This document shows, piece after piece, positions 18,187-26,867 of a DNA stretch of 64,000 nt. The translations under genes were made by a program, and so were the position numbers. The DNA is taken from positions 124,001 to 188,000 of the forward strand of contig NZ_JOCX01000008.1 of the NCBI RefSeq assembly GCF_000717915.1. The letters are read 5' to 3'. Each line of letters begins with the position of its first letter. The first letter of the stretch is position 1. The notes under the pieces were generated by a model, which did no database searches, was not told the DNA's origin, and saw only the letters and a list, made by a program, of their open reading frames with translations. This DNA is from Streptomyces sp. NRRL S-244 (GTDB lineage Bacteria; Actinomycetota; Actinomycetes; Streptomycetales; Streptomycetaceae).

Positions 18187-20621
18187 GCGGGCGGGCGCGC
18201 GTGACGCTCTTCGCGATGCTGGCGACGCTGCTGACCTCGTGGTCGCTGGCCGCGCTGGTGGATTCGTCGGGTTGGGTGCTCGAGGCCGGGGTCCTGCTGG
18301 CCGTGCAGAGCGCGGTGGGGGCAGGGGTCCGGCGGGTGCCGCTGGGGCGCACGCTCACCGTGGCCTCGCAGGTGCTGGTGTCGCTGCTGGTGCTGATGTT
18401 CCTGTTCGCGGGCAAGGGCGAGTCCACCGGGACCGGGCCGATGGCCTATCTGGTGACGGACTTCGGCGCCCTGTTCCAGCGGGGCGTCCAGGACGTCGGC
18501 GAGTTCGCGATCCCGGCGCCGCTGACGGACGGCATCCGGCTGCTGCTGCTGGCCGGGGTGCTGCTGATCGGGCTGGTGGTGGACCTGCTGGCGGTGACCC
18601 TGCGGACCGCCGCCGCGGCCGGGCTGCCGCTGCTCGCGCTGTACTCGGTCGCCGCGGGGCTCTCCGGCGGCTCCGGGGCCTCCTGGGTCTCCTTCCTGCT
18701 GGCCGGCTGCGGCTACCTGTTGCTGCTGCTGGCCGAGGGCCGCGACCGGCTCGCCCAGTGGGGCCGGGTCTTCGGCGCGGCCCCGAGTGCGCGGGTCTCG
18801 GCGGGCTCCGGGTACGGGGGCGTCGGCGCGGGCTCCGGCCAGGCGCTGGCCCCCGTACGCACCGGGCGGCGGATCGGCGCGGTGGCGCTGGGCATCGCGC
18901 TGGCGGTGCCGGCGGCGCTGCCCGCGCTCGGCGGCGGGCTGCTGGGCGCGCGGGGCGGCGAGAGCGGCGACGGCGGAGTCGGGGTGGGCGGGACGATCTC
19001 GGCGGTCAACCCGCTGGTCTCCCTGCAGGGCAGTCTGAACACCCAGGACAACCGGGTGGTGCTGAAGTACCGCACGGACAGCCCGCAGCTCGGCGAGCAG
19101 TACCTGCGGATCCTGGCGCTGGACGAGTTCAACGGCGTCAAGTGGGAGGCCTCGGGGCGGGCCCTGACCGACGTGCCGGAGCGGCTGCCGGCCCCGCCGG
19201 GGCTGAGCGAGCAGGCCCGGGCGACCGGGACCGAGATACGGACGAGCGTCTCGGCGGCGGACACGTACGCGCAGCGCTACCTGCCGATGCCGTACCCGGC
19301 GACGTCCGTGGACATCCCGGGCAAGTGGCGGTTCGAGCCGGCCGGCCGGACGCTGGTCGGCGACCAGCTGGGCCGGGACAGGTTCCAGAACGTCCAGGGC
19401 GCGATGTACACGGTGCGGAGCCTGCTGCTGCGGCCGACGTCGGAGCAGTTGCAGGCGGCGCCGGCGCCGGATCCGGCCATCAAGGCCGAGTACACGAAGA
19501 TTCCGGACAATCTGCCGGCGGTGGTCGGCGATACCGCCCGCCAGGTGACGAAGGGCGCGAAGGACGACTACACGCGGGCGGTGAAGCTCCAGGACTACTT
19601 CGCCGTGAACGGCGGCTTCCGCTACGACACGAAGGTGGCCTCGGGTACGGGGCCGCAGGCCATCGCCCGGTTCCTCGCCGACAAGGAGGGGTTCTGCATC
19701 CACTTCGCGTTCTCGATGGCGGCGATGTCGCGCTCGCTCGGGATCCCGGCGCGGGTGGCGGTGGGGTTCACGCCCGGCGAGAAGCAGTCGGACGGCAGCG
19801 TGAACGTGTCGATGCGGGATGCGCACGCGTGGCCGGAGCTGTACTTCGAGGGCGTGGGCTGGACCCGGTTCGAGCCGACGCCGCGCCAGGGCATCACGAT
19901 CCCGGACTACTCCCGGGCCGAGGTCCCGGCGGCCCAGCCGTCCGCGCCGACGGCGCTGCCCTCGCAGAGTGCGACGCAGCCGTCGGCGGCGCCGTCGAAG
20001 GCCGAGGACTGCCCGCCCGAGGAGAAGAAGCTGGGTGAGTGCGGGGCGTCGGCGCCGCAGCCGAAGGCGGGTTCCGGCAGCGGCGGCCCGTCGGTGCGGG
20101 CGGTACTGACCTGGACGCTGTCGGTCCTGGCCCTGCTGGCCCTCCCCCTGCTCCCCCTCCTGTGGCGGACGCGGCTGCGCAAGCGGCGGCTGGCGACGGG
20201 ACAGGTCCTGGCGGCCTGGCAGGAGTTGGCGGACGCGGCCTGGGACGTGGGCATCGCCCCGGACGAGGCGCTGTCCCCGCGCCGGGCTGCGGCGCGGGTG
20301 GTGGAGCTGGGCCGGCTGACGCCGGAGGCGGCGCAGGCGGTGCACCGGGTCGCGGAGGCGGTGGAGCGCTCGCTGTACGCCCCGCCGGGCACCGAGGCGA
20401 CGTACGCCGCCCTGGCGGCCGACGTCCTGCTGGCCCGCGGCGCGCTCCTGGCCCCGCTGACCCGCGTGGCCCGCGTCCGCGCGGTGCTCCTCCCCCGCTC
20501 GGCGGCCCGCCTGCGCTGGTCGGCGGCAGCCCGCTGGTCGGCCGTGACGGCAGCCGTCGCGGCCCGGCTGGCCCCCGTGGCGACGCTGCTGTCCCGTATG
20601 CGGGCCCGCAACCGCGGCTGA
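18183..20621 (+). CDS. Membrane-anchored transglutaminase-like protein (DUF3488/TGc)
   Basis: The 812-residue protein has an N-terminal block of about six transmembrane helices (1-250), an extracellular region with a transglutaminase-like core, one further helix near residue 645, and a cytoplasmic C-terminal domain. The core shows Cys505 in GFCIHFAFSMAAM and His548 in DAHAWPELYF. The third position of the expected Cys-His-Asp triad falls in TRFEPTP, where Glu replaces the more common Asp. Such proteins act outside the cell, perhaps as peptidases or amidotransferases on envelope proteins. The ATG overlaps the DUF58 stop. This is the last gene of the module; a strong hairpin follows at 20743. 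Confidence 0.88.
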   Translation: MSGRARVTLFAMLATLLTSWSLAALVDSSGWVLEAGVLLAVQSAVGAGVRRVPLGRTLTVASQVLVSLLVLMFLFAGKGESTGTGPMAYLVTDFGALFQRGVQDVGEFAIPAPLTDGIRLLLLAGVLLIGLVVDLLAVTLRTAAAAGLPLLALYSVAAGLSGGSGASWVSFLLAGCGYLLLLLAEGRDRLAQWGRVFGAAPSARVSAGSGYGGVGAGSGQALAPVRTGRRIGAVALGIALAVPAALPALGGGLLGARGGESGDGGVGVGGTISAVNPLVSLQGSLNTQDNRVVLKYRTDSPQLGEQYLRILALDEFNGVKWEASGRALTDVPERLPAPPGLSEQARATGTEIRTSVSAADTYAQRYLPMPYPATSVDIPGKWRFEPAGRTLVGDQLGRDRFQNVQGAMYTVRSLLLRPTSEQLQAAPAPDPAIKAEYTKIPDNLPAVVGDTARQVTKGAKDDYTRAVKLQDYFAVNGGFRYDTKVASGTGPQAIARFLADKEGFCIHFAFSMAAMSRSLGIPARVAVGFTPGEKQSDGSVNVSMRDAHAWPELYFEGVGWTRFEPTPRQGITIPDYSRAEVPAAQPSAPTALPSQSATQPSAAPSKAEDCPPEEKKLGECGASAPQPKAGSGSGGPSVRAVLTWTLSVLALLALPLLPLLWRTRLRKRRLATGQVLAAWQELADAAWDVGIAPDEALSPRRAAARVVELGRLTPEAAQAVHRVAEAVERSLYAPPGTEATYAALAADVLLARGALLAPLTRVARVRAVLLPRSAARLRWSAAARWSAVTAAVAARLAPVATLLSRMRARNRG

Positions 20622-20632
20622 GCCGCAAGATC

Positions 20633-20720
20633 CGGCCCCGCCGGCGTTTTGACCGGGATCCGGGGCGGAGCCCCGGTGAACGGGAGAAGGGCGGGGCGGG
20701 GAGGAAGCCCGCGCAGCGGC
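20633..20720 (+). repeat. Dispersed repeat, copy 2
   Basis: This 88-bp element starts 12 bp after the transglutaminase stop and matches 13034-13119 in the same orientation, with small indels. The middle holds a hairpin, CCGGGGC-GGA-GCCCCGG. Its position just behind a gene suggests it may serve as part of a transcript end here, whereas the other copy lies within an operon. Confidence 0.6.
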
Positions 20721-20742
20721 CCGGCACCCGCGGACGCGAAAA

Positions 20743-20771
20743 GGCGGGGCTCGTTCCCCCCGAGCCCCGCC
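20743..20771 (+). terminator. Terminator hairpin after the MoxR module
   Basis: GGCGGGGCTCG (20743-20753) pairs with CGAGCCCCGCC (20761-20771) across a 7-base loop. The 11-bp stem has no T-run, as is usual for Streptomyces. It lies between the convergent transglutaminase and TetR genes and can stop transcription from either side. Confidence 0.75.
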
Positions 20772-21039
20772 GTGTCGCGGTGTAGGTACCCGGTCCGCAC
20801 CGGCCGCCCCGTGTCGGCGGTCCGGACCGGGTCCCCGTCCGTGTCCCCAGTCTGGCGTTCGCCCAGGTGGGAGCCATCCGCGTACGTACTCATTTCCGTG
20901 ACTAGGTACGCGTACTCACGCGGAGCGGGTCACGCGGAGCGGGTGGCGCCCCCAGTTCTACGCCGTCCCTGCACCCCCGCGGCACCGCCGATCGGGGGTC
21001 ACCCGGGGCCGCCCGGGGGCCACGCCCGGGGCCGCCCCC
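20772..21039. other. Non-coding stretch with a 14-bp tandem repeat
   Basis: This stretch lies between two convergent genes. TCACGCGGAGCGGG is present twice in direct tandem (20916-20943), and the palindromic strings GTACGTAC and TACGCGTA lie just before it (20882-20914). No convincing gene was found. A minus-strand frame starting at 20893 has a good-looking first 45 codons, but it runs on through the terminator and repeat and is not credible as a whole. Confidence 0.45.
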
Positions 21040-21681
21040 TCAGCGGTTCCCGCTGACCCGGCCCCGCAGCAGCAGCGACAGCGCCGAGTGCACGTCGTCC
21101 AGCGACCGCTCGCTCTGGAACGACTGCCAGTCCAGCGCGGCCACCAGCACCATGCCCACCATCGCGGCGGCGGTCAGCGGCACGTCGATCTCCGCGCTCA
21201 GCTCCCCCCGCTCCACGCCCTCCCGCAGCACCGTCTCCACGACGGCCACCGCCTCCCGCCGGACCACCATCAGCGTGGACTGCCACGCCCGGTTGGTCCG
21301 CCACAGCTCGGCGACGTACAGCTGCGTGAAGGCCGGGTACCGGTCGATGAACACCAGCCCCGCCCGGATCATCGCGTCGAGCGCCTCGACCCGGCTGCCG
21401 CCGCGCCGCTCCGTCTCCTCCGCCGCGTCGCGCAGCGAGGCCGTCAGCAGCCCGACCCCGTGCCGCAGCAGTTCCTCGAAGAGTTCGTTCTTGCTCGCGA
21501 AGTTGTAGTAGACGGTGCCCTTCGCGACCCCCGCCCGCTCGGCGATCTCGTCGACCGTGGTCGCGGAGAAGCCCTGCTCGGCGATGAGGGTGACGGCCGC
21601 CTCGTAGAGCTTCTGGCGGGTCGCCTGCCGGCGTCCGCCGCCGGTACCGGTGCTGCTGCGTTCCATGGCGCTGATTCTCAC
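21040..21681 (-). CDS. TetR-family transcriptional regulator
   Basis: This 213-residue one-component regulator has an N-terminal helix-turn-helix, reading AEQGFSATTVDEIAERAGVAKGTVYYNF in the TetR pattern (about residues 33-60), and a helical ligand-binding C-terminal domain. It begins at a GTG (21681). The ATG at 21666, with GAGAA upstream, is equally possible. It is the last gene of a three-gene minus-strand unit, 29 bp after the YhgE/Pip gene. A perfect 26-bp palindrome just upstream of the first gene is the obvious operator. I infer that it represses its own operon and is released by a compound that the membrane system handles. Confidence 0.92.
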   Translation of the reverse strand: MRISAMERSSTGTGGGRRQATRQKLYEAAVTLIAEQGFSATTVDEIAERAGVAKGTVYYNFASKNELFEELLRHGVGLLTASLRDAAEETERRGGSRVEALDAMIRAGLVFIDRYPAFTQLYVAELWRTNRAWQSTLMVVRREAVAVVETVLREGVERGELSAEIDVPLTAAAMVGMVLVAALDWQSFQSERSLDDVHSALSLLLRGRVSGNR

Positions 21682-21710
21682 AGGTCAACCGATCTCTACG
21701 GGCCCGGTCT

Positions 21711-23795
21711 CTACAGGCTCAGTTCCGGGTGCAGCCGGTCCATCGTCCACACCTGCTTGCCGCGGGCGGCGAGCGCGGTGAGGACGAGCGATCCCGCGGT
21801 GAAGGCCGCCAGGACCGCGCATCCGACCCAGACCCGGGTGAGGTCGCCGCCGGAGATGAGGCGGCGCAGCCCCTCGACGATGTAGGTCATCGGCAGGTAC
21901 GGGTGGATCCAGTTGAAGAAGGCGGGGCTCGTCTGAACGGGGTACGTACCGCCCGCCGAGGTCAGCTGGAGCATCAGCACGACGAGGACGAGGATCCGGC
22001 CGGCGGCCCCGAACTTCGCGTTCAGCCACTGGACCATCGCCGCGAAACAGGCGCTGGCCAGCACGAGGAAGCCGATGGCCGGCGCGGGGCGTGCCATCTC
22101 CAGGCCGAGCGACCAGTGGAGTACGGACATCAGCGCGAGCACCTGCAGGACGCCGACGCCCACCACGGGCAGCCAGCCGGCGAAGGCGATCCGCCAGGGC
22201 GAGGCGCCCGCGGCCAGGGCGCGCCGGTTCATCGGCGCGATCAGCATGTAGGCGACCATCGCGCCGACCCAGAGGGAGAGCGGGATGAAGTACGGCGCGA
22301 AGCCGGTGCCGTAGTTGGGCGCCTTGTGCAGCGACTGGTTGGCGAGCTTGACCGGGTCGGCCATCACCTGGGTGCGGGCGTCGCGCTGCTGCTGGTCGTA
22401 GTCCGGGATCTTGCCGGCGCCGTCGTGCAGGCCGCCGGCGAGTTCGACGGTGCCGTCGACGAGCTTGTACATGCCGCCGTCGAGGCTGTGGGCCCCGTCG
22501 CCGAGCTTGCCGACGCCGTCGCCGAGGGCCTCGGAGCCGTCGGTGGCCTTGCCGAGGCCGGTGTGCAGCTGGCCCATGCCGGTGGCGACCTTGTGGGCGC
22601 CGGTGTTGAGGGCGTTGACCTGGGCGACGGCGGCGTCGAGCTTGGAGGAGAGGCCGGGCGCCTCCGCGGCGAGTTTGCGGGCCTGCTTCTCCAAGTCGGT
22701 CAGCTGCCCCTTGAGCGTGCCGAGGTCACCGTTGGTGTCCTTGGCCAGGGTGTTGACGTCGCCGGCGAGCAGAGCGGCCTCGGCGGCGTCGTCCTTGACC
22801 CTCTTCAGCTGGGGGCAGGCCGCGGGTACCGGCTGGGTGCCGGCCGTGCAGATCTTCGCGTAGACGTCGGCGGAGCCGGCGGAGACGCGCTGGGTCACGG
22901 CGGCGGCTGCCGGGGCCTTCTTGGCGAAGGTGTCCAGGTGGTTCTTGACGACCTTGGCGGTGTCCGCGACGAGGATGGCCGTGTCGGCGATCTGCTGGGG
23001 GTCCTTCAGGAACGGTTTGGCCTGGGAGGCGGCGCCGCCGACCTTGTCGGCGAGGGTCTGGGTGCCGTCGGCGATGTCCTTCGTACCGGTCTCCAGCTTG
23101 CCCGCGGCCGAGTTGAGCTTCTTCAGCCCGCCGGTGATCTCTCCGTTCTTCTCCTCGACCGTGTCGAGGCCGTCGGCGATCTCCTTGGCGCCCTGCTGGG
23201 CCTTGCCGGCTCCGTCCTTGAGCTGGTCGGCTCCGTCGGCGGCTTCGGCGGTCTTGTCGTGGAGGTCGGAGAAGGAGAGGAAGATCTTGTCGAGGAAGCC
23301 GCGGGAGGCGTTGGTGGACGCCGCGGAGCGGACCTCGGAGAAGACGGTGCGCGAGATCGACCCGACGATGTAGTTGTTCGCGTCGTTCGTACGGACCTGC
23401 AGGGCGCCGGTGGTGGGGTCGTCACCCGCACTTGAGGTGATCTTGGTGCTGAAGTCGGCGGGCATGGTGAGGGAGAGGTAGTACGTCCCCTTCTCCACCC
23501 CCTTGGCCGCCTCGTCGGCGCTGACCTCGCGCCAGTCGAAGGTCTTGCTGTCGTGGAGCTTCCTGGCGATCTCGCCGCCGGCATCGACGTGCTTGCCGTC
23601 GACGGTGGCGCCCTTGTCGGCGTTGACGAGGGCGACGGGCACCTTGTCCAGGTTCTTGTACGGGTCCCAGAACGAGCACAGGTACAGCGCGCCGTACAGC
23701 AGCGGCAGCAGGAGCAGCGCGATGAGAGCGGCGACGGGGAGCTTCCCCCGCCCGAACCGCTTCAGCTCAAGCGCGGCGAGCTTCGGCGAGCGCAT
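21711..23795 (-). CDS. YhgE/Pip-family membrane protein (ABC-2-type exporter-like)
   Basis: The 694-residue protein has one transmembrane helix near the N-terminus (about 18-40). A large extracellular region of about 450 residues follows, containing repeated Gly/Asp/Leu heptads (DGADQLKDGAGK, ADGLDTVEEKNGE, DGTQTLADKVGG and similar) that predict a long helical stalk. Five to six C-terminal helices (about 500-690) resemble an ABC-2 permease. This is the YhgE/Pip architecture, known from a phage-infection protein and from type VII/ESX-associated exporters. The ATG lies inside the end of the ABC ATPase gene (29-bp overlap), so the two proteins are coupled and probably form one transporter. The substrate is unknown. 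Confidence 0.88.
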   Translation of the reverse strand: MRSPKLAALELKRFGRGKLPVAALIALLLLPLLYGALYLCSFWDPYKNLDKVPVALVNADKGATVDGKHVDAGGEIARKLHDSKTFDWREVSADEAAKGVEKGTYYLSLTMPADFSTKITSSAGDDPTTGALQVRTNDANNYIVGSISRTVFSEVRSAASTNASRGFLDKIFLSFSDLHDKTAEAADGADQLKDGAGKAQQGAKEIADGLDTVEEKNGEITGGLKKLNSAAGKLETGTKDIADGTQTLADKVGGAASQAKPFLKDPQQIADTAILVADTAKVVKNHLDTFAKKAPAAAAVTQRVSAGSADVYAKICTAGTQPVPAACPQLKRVKDDAAEAALLAGDVNTLAKDTNGDLGTLKGQLTDLEKQARKLAAEAPGLSSKLDAAVAQVNALNTGAHKVATGMGQLHTGLGKATDGSEALGDGVGKLGDGAHSLDGGMYKLVDGTVELAGGLHDGAGKIPDYDQQQRDARTQVMADPVKLANQSLHKAPNYGTGFAPYFIPLSLWVGAMVAYMLIAPMNRRALAAGASPWRIAFAGWLPVVGVGVLQVLALMSVLHWSLGLEMARPAPAIGFLVLASACFAAMVQWLNAKFGAAGRILVLVVLMLQLTSAGGTYPVQTSPAFFNWIHPYLPMTYIVEGLRRLISGGDLTRVWVGCAVLAAFTAGSLVLTALAARGKQVWTMDRLHPELSL

Positions 23796-24666
23796 CGTCC
23801 GCCCCCTTCGTGTCTTCGGTGTCTTCGGTGTCTTCGGTCGTCTCGGCGTGTTCGGCGGGTCCGGTCTTCTTGCCGGGCGCGGGCTCGGCTTCGGCCTTGA
23901 CCTCCGGCTTGGCCTCCGGCTTGGCCTCCGGCTTGGCCTCCGGCTTGGCCTCGGCCGCCGGCTCGGCCTCGGCGGCGCCCGTGCGCAGGACCGTCGCGTC
24001 CTCCGGTGCCTCGCTGCACACCGCGAGGACGGTGGTCCCGCGGGCGGCGATCGAGCGGAGCAGGGTCCAGGCCTCGGCGCGTTCGGCGTCCGAGAGCTTG
24101 AGGTCCAGGTCGTCGAGGGCCAGCAGCCGCGGCGCGCCCAGCAGGGCGATGGCCACGGACAGCCGGACCGCTTCCAGGCGCTCCAGGTCCCGTACGGAGG
24201 TGCGCGGGCCCTTGGGCAGGGTGGCGAGGTCCAGCCCGGCGGCGGCCAGGGCGTCGTCGATCCGGGCCCGGGCTGCGGTGCGGCGCTCGCCGCGCGGGCG
24301 CAGCAGGGCGCGGACGGGGCCCTCGTAGCGGCGCTGGAGCAGCGCGCCCTCGCGCAGTTGCTCGGCGACGGTGAGGGACTGGTCGAGCTCGTTGACGGCG
24401 GCGACCGGGCCGAGGGCGGCGATCCGGCGGACCGCGCTCATGTGCCGCGGCAGCCGGTGGCCGGCGATCTCGGCGTGGCCCTCGGTGGCCTTCATGCGTC
24501 CGGTGAGGGCCAGGAGGAGGCAGGTCCGGCCGCTGCCGGAGGGACCCTCGACCGCGATGAGCGAACCGGGCTCCGCGTCGAGGCGCACTCCCCGGAACAC
24601 CCAGCCGCGCGGGCCCTTGAGTCCGAAGTCCTCGGCCTTGACGGCCGCTCCGTGCGGGCTGTCCAC
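23767..24666 (-). CDS. ABC-transporter-type ATPase with low-complexity tail
   Basis: The 299-residue ATPase has Walker A GPSGSGRTCLLL (about residue 40) and a Walker B-like LLALDDLDL (about 170). The signature region is degenerate (DLERLEAVRLSVA), and the usual catalytic Glu after Walker B is replaced. The last 75 residues are Ala/Glu/Pro/Lys repeats (EAKP repeated about five times, then TED repeats) with no known fold. The GTG at 24666, with GAAGGGGGG upstream, is preferred because earlier starts would place the palindromic operator inside the coding region. It probably energises the YhgE/Pip protein encoded downstream and overlapping. Confidence 0.82.
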   Translation of the reverse strand: MDSPHGAAVKAEDFGLKGPRGWVFRGVRLDAEPGSLIAVEGPSGSGRTCLLLALTGRMKATEGHAEIAGHRLPRHMSAVRRIAALGPVAAVNELDQSLTVAEQLREGALLQRRYEGPVRALLRPRGERRTAARARIDDALAAAGLDLATLPKGPRTSVRDLERLEAVRLSVAIALLGAPRLLALDDLDLKLSDAERAEAWTLLRSIAARGTTVLAVCSEAPEDATVLRTGAAEAEPAAEAKPEAKPEAKPEAKPEVKAEAEPAPGKKTGPAEHAETTEDTEDTEDTKGADDALAEARRA

Positions 24667-24680
24667 GCCGCCCCCCTTCT

Positions 24681-24706
24681 TTTTGAACTGACTGGTCAGT
24701 TCAAAA
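24681..24706 (-). promoter_or_regulatory. TetR-type operator (perfect 26-bp palindrome)
   Basis: TTTTGAACTGAC (24681-24692) is followed by TG and then its exact inverse GTCAGTTCAAAA (24695-24706). The core ACTGAC-CAGTCAGT resembles known TetR-family operators. It is AT-rich in GC-rich surroundings and sits 15-40 bp upstream of the ABC ATPase GTG. Since the same transcription unit ends with a tetR gene, I infer autoregulation. Confidence 0.85.
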
Positions 24707-24872
24707 ACTAGCACTTCGGGGAGCACCGTGTGTGCAGAGGGGGGCAGTTGACCGGAAGAAGACCGGAAGGAGGTGGTAAAGCCGCAGGTCAGCGAGATTG
24801 TCAGTGGCGGCCGTCACCATGAGGGCAGGCACAAACACAGACACAGCAGTACGCAACGACAGGAGGTTCGTC

Positions 24873-25364
24873 ATGGCCACACCGTCCCCGTCCCCTGTCC
24901 ACCCCGTCCCGCGCAGGTCGGCAGCACCGCCGGCCGCGCTCGATCTGCTCGCCAAGGCCCGCGCAGGCCTGGCCGAAGCCGCCCGGCTGACCCGGCCCAA
25001 CGAGCGGTACGCCACCGCCCACCTCGCCGCGCTGCGCACCGCCGCGGCCGTGCTCGCCGCGCGCGGGCGGCCGGAGCCCGTCGGCGCCCGGCGCCGGCCG
25101 CGGATCCGCAGCGCGTGGGAAGTACTGCCGGAGATAGCCCCGGAGCTGACGGAGTGGAGCGCGCTGTTCGCCTCCGGCGCCGACCGCCGGGCGCGGGCCG
25201 AGGCGGGGATAGCGGACGCGGCGACGGTCCGGGACGCGGACGATCTGGTGCGCGCCGTGGAGATGTTCCTGCGGCTGGTGGAGCGGATGCTCGCGCTCCA
25301 GCCGGTGGCGCCGACGCTGCGTCAGCCCCGCCCGGAGCACCCGGAGCATCCGGAAGCGGGCTGA
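24873..25364 (+). CDS. SAV_6107-family HEPN-domain protein
   Basis: This 163-residue, all-helical protein matches the HEPN_SAV_6107 family. HEPN proteins are commonly RNA-cleaving or RNA-binding domains. The R-x4-H ribonuclease motif is visible as Arg45-Tyr-Ala-Thr-Ala-His50 (in RPNERYATAH). A conserved block, IRSAWEVLPEIAPELTEWSALFASGA in shortened form, follows at about residues 78-104. The ATG at 24873 sits seven bases after a perfect AGGAGG, so translation should be strong. It is transcribed away from the ABC/YhgE/TetR unit, and an IS110 element lies immediately after its stop. Targets are unknown, and an RNase role is inference from the motif. Confidence 0.8.
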   Translation: MATPSPSPVHPVPRRSAAPPAALDLLAKARAGLAEAARLTRPNERYATAHLAALRTAAAVLAARGRPEPVGARRRPRIRSAWEVLPEIAPELTEWSALFASGADRRARAEAGIADAATVRDADDLVRAVEMFLRLVERMLALQPVAPTLRQPRPEHPEHPEAG

Positions 25365-25425
25365 GCAGGCCGGGGTGACCGGCACGGCATCTCCCAGGCA
25401 ATAGACATCCCACGCGGACAAGGAG

Positions 25426-26691
25426 TCAAGCTGCTGCAGTGGAAAGCTCTGCCGACGGTGGACTCGGGAAGGCTTTGGTCTCGTCGTAAGTGACTCCAGC
25501 CTGGAGGCAGTGGAACAGCATTCCCATGAATCGGTTGAAGAGGTTTCGCTGGGCGGCGACGTGGCGGTCTCCGGCTTCCTTGCGGCGGTCGTAGTGGGCT
25601 CGGGCCCCCGGCGACCTTGTGAGGGAGACGAAGGCCCACACGTAGCCGACCGCGGCCAGCCGCTGGTTTTTGACTCTGCGGCTCATGACTACGCAGCTCT
25701 TGCCGCTGGCCCGGGTGACGGGTGCGCTTCCGGCGTAGGCCTTCAGGGAGCCGGCGTTCGCGAACCGGGTCCGGTCATCGCCGATCTCCGCGAGGACCCG
25801 GGCCCCGGTCAGGGACCCAAGTCCAGGAAAGCTGCGGATAATCGGCGCGTCCGGATGCTTCTCGAAGGCCTCAGCCACGGCCTCTTCCAGCTGGTCGGCG
25901 TTGCGGCAGGTGGTGTCGAGCTGTCGCAGCAGGGCGGACGTCTGCTGGCCGAGCGCGGCTTCGACCTGCGGGAGGTGGTGAAGGTACTCGCGCTGGAAGA
26001 CTTCATGGAGCCGGTCGGCCTCTGCTTCGATTCCACGAAGTCGGCCGGCCTGTCGGAGGAGGGACTGGAGCCGCCGGCGTGTGAGTTTCGCCGCGGTGGT
26101 GGGTGTGGGAGCCGCCGCGAGGATGGTGCGGGCTTCGCGTGAACACAGTCCGTTGCGTTTGTCGGCGAAGGCTGCGAGGACGCTCGGGTAGAACTCCCGC
26201 AGCTGCGAGCGGAGCTTGTTGTGGGCCTGGCCGCGGTCCCAGACGGCGTCCTGTTGGGCCCGGGCGAGTACTGCGACCGCCTGGGCCAGCTCCGAATCCG
26301 CCGGCAGCGGACGGTGGGCGGCCATGTCGACTCGCAGAATGTTCGCCAGGGCCGCGGCGTCGACGGCGTCGGACTTCTTCCGGGCGACAGAATGCCGGTC
26401 GCGGTAGCGGGCGACCGCGAGGGGGTTGATCGCGAAGACCTGACGTCCGGTGGCCCGCAGGCAGGCGACGAGCAGTCCGCGGGACGTCTCGATCGCGACG
26501 GGGATCGGAGCCTTCTCGTTGTCACCGTGCTCGGCCAGCAGCCCGGTGAGCTGGGCAAACCCTGCAGCGTCGTCACTGATCCGTAGTTTGGCCAGCTGCT
26601 TGCCGCCTGCGTCGACCAGTGCGACGTCGTGGTGGTCTTCGGCCCAGTCCACGCCGCAGAAGACAGGTGTCGACAGCCCGATGATCTCCAT
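25426..26691 (-). CDS. IS110-family DEDD transposase (recombinase)
   Basis: The 421-residue protein has the RuvC-like DEDD catalytic residues Asp15 (CGVDWAED), Glu68 (VAIETS), Asp108 and Asp111 (KKSDAVDAAA). The C-terminal Tnp_20 domain includes SFPGLGSLTGARVLAEIGD, shortened here, and a Ser-containing segment GSLKAYAGSAPVTRASGKS. IS110 recombinases insert circular intermediates through a DNA core dinucleotide, guided by an element-encoded bridge RNA. The ATG at 26691 has GAAGGAG upstream. The frame is intact, with no stop or frameshift, so the element may still be active. It lies between the HEPN gene and a methyltransferase gene. Confidence 0.95.
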   Translation of the reverse strand: MEIIGLSTPVFCGVDWAEDHHDVALVDAGGKQLAKLRISDDAAGFAQLTGLLAEHGDNEKAPIPVAIETSRGLLVACLRATGRQVFAINPLAVARYRDRHSVARKKSDAVDAAALANILRVDMAAHRPLPADSELAQAVAVLARAQQDAVWDRGQAHNKLRSQLREFYPSVLAAFADKRNGLCSREARTILAAAPTPTTAAKLTRRRLQSLLRQAGRLRGIEAEADRLHEVFQREYLHHLPQVEAALGQQTSALLRQLDTTCRNADQLEEAVAEAFEKHPDAPIIRSFPGLGSLTGARVLAEIGDDRTRFANAGSLKAYAGSAPVTRASGKSCVVMSRRVKNQRLAAVGYVWAFVSLTRSPGARAHYDRRKEAGDRHVAAQRNLFNRFMGMLFHCLQAGVTYDETKAFPSPPSAELSTAAA

Positions 26692-26867
26692 TCAGCACTC
26701 CTTCCATCATGATGACTTTGCAGGCCAGAGCCTGTGCAGGGTGCGCGTGCTCCCTAATGGAAGTGCTCAAGGCACGACATCCCACCAGCCGTTCGCAACC
26801 CCAGCGAGCCGCACGGCCCTCGGTCTTCTCAGGGGCTGGGGGCCCGCGATGGGATGAGAGGTGATCC

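Noticed and set aside
19907..20893. Minus-strand frame beginning MSTYADGSHLGERQ
   Set aside because: Only the first 45 or so residues look protein-like. The frame then runs through a terminator, a repeat and antisense to the transglutaminase gene. A short peptide gene cannot be ruled out but is unsupported.
23885..23955. Regular repeats that could suggest a CRISPR array
   Set aside because: They are contiguous 12-bp codon repeats within the ATPase gene with no spacers and no cas genes nearby.
25404..26785. GACATCCCAC repeats (25404-25413, 26776-26785) as the true IS ends
   Set aside because: They would leave only about 90 bp upstream of the transposase, short for an IS110-group element, and would exclude the structured region. 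Kept as an alternative, not adopted.
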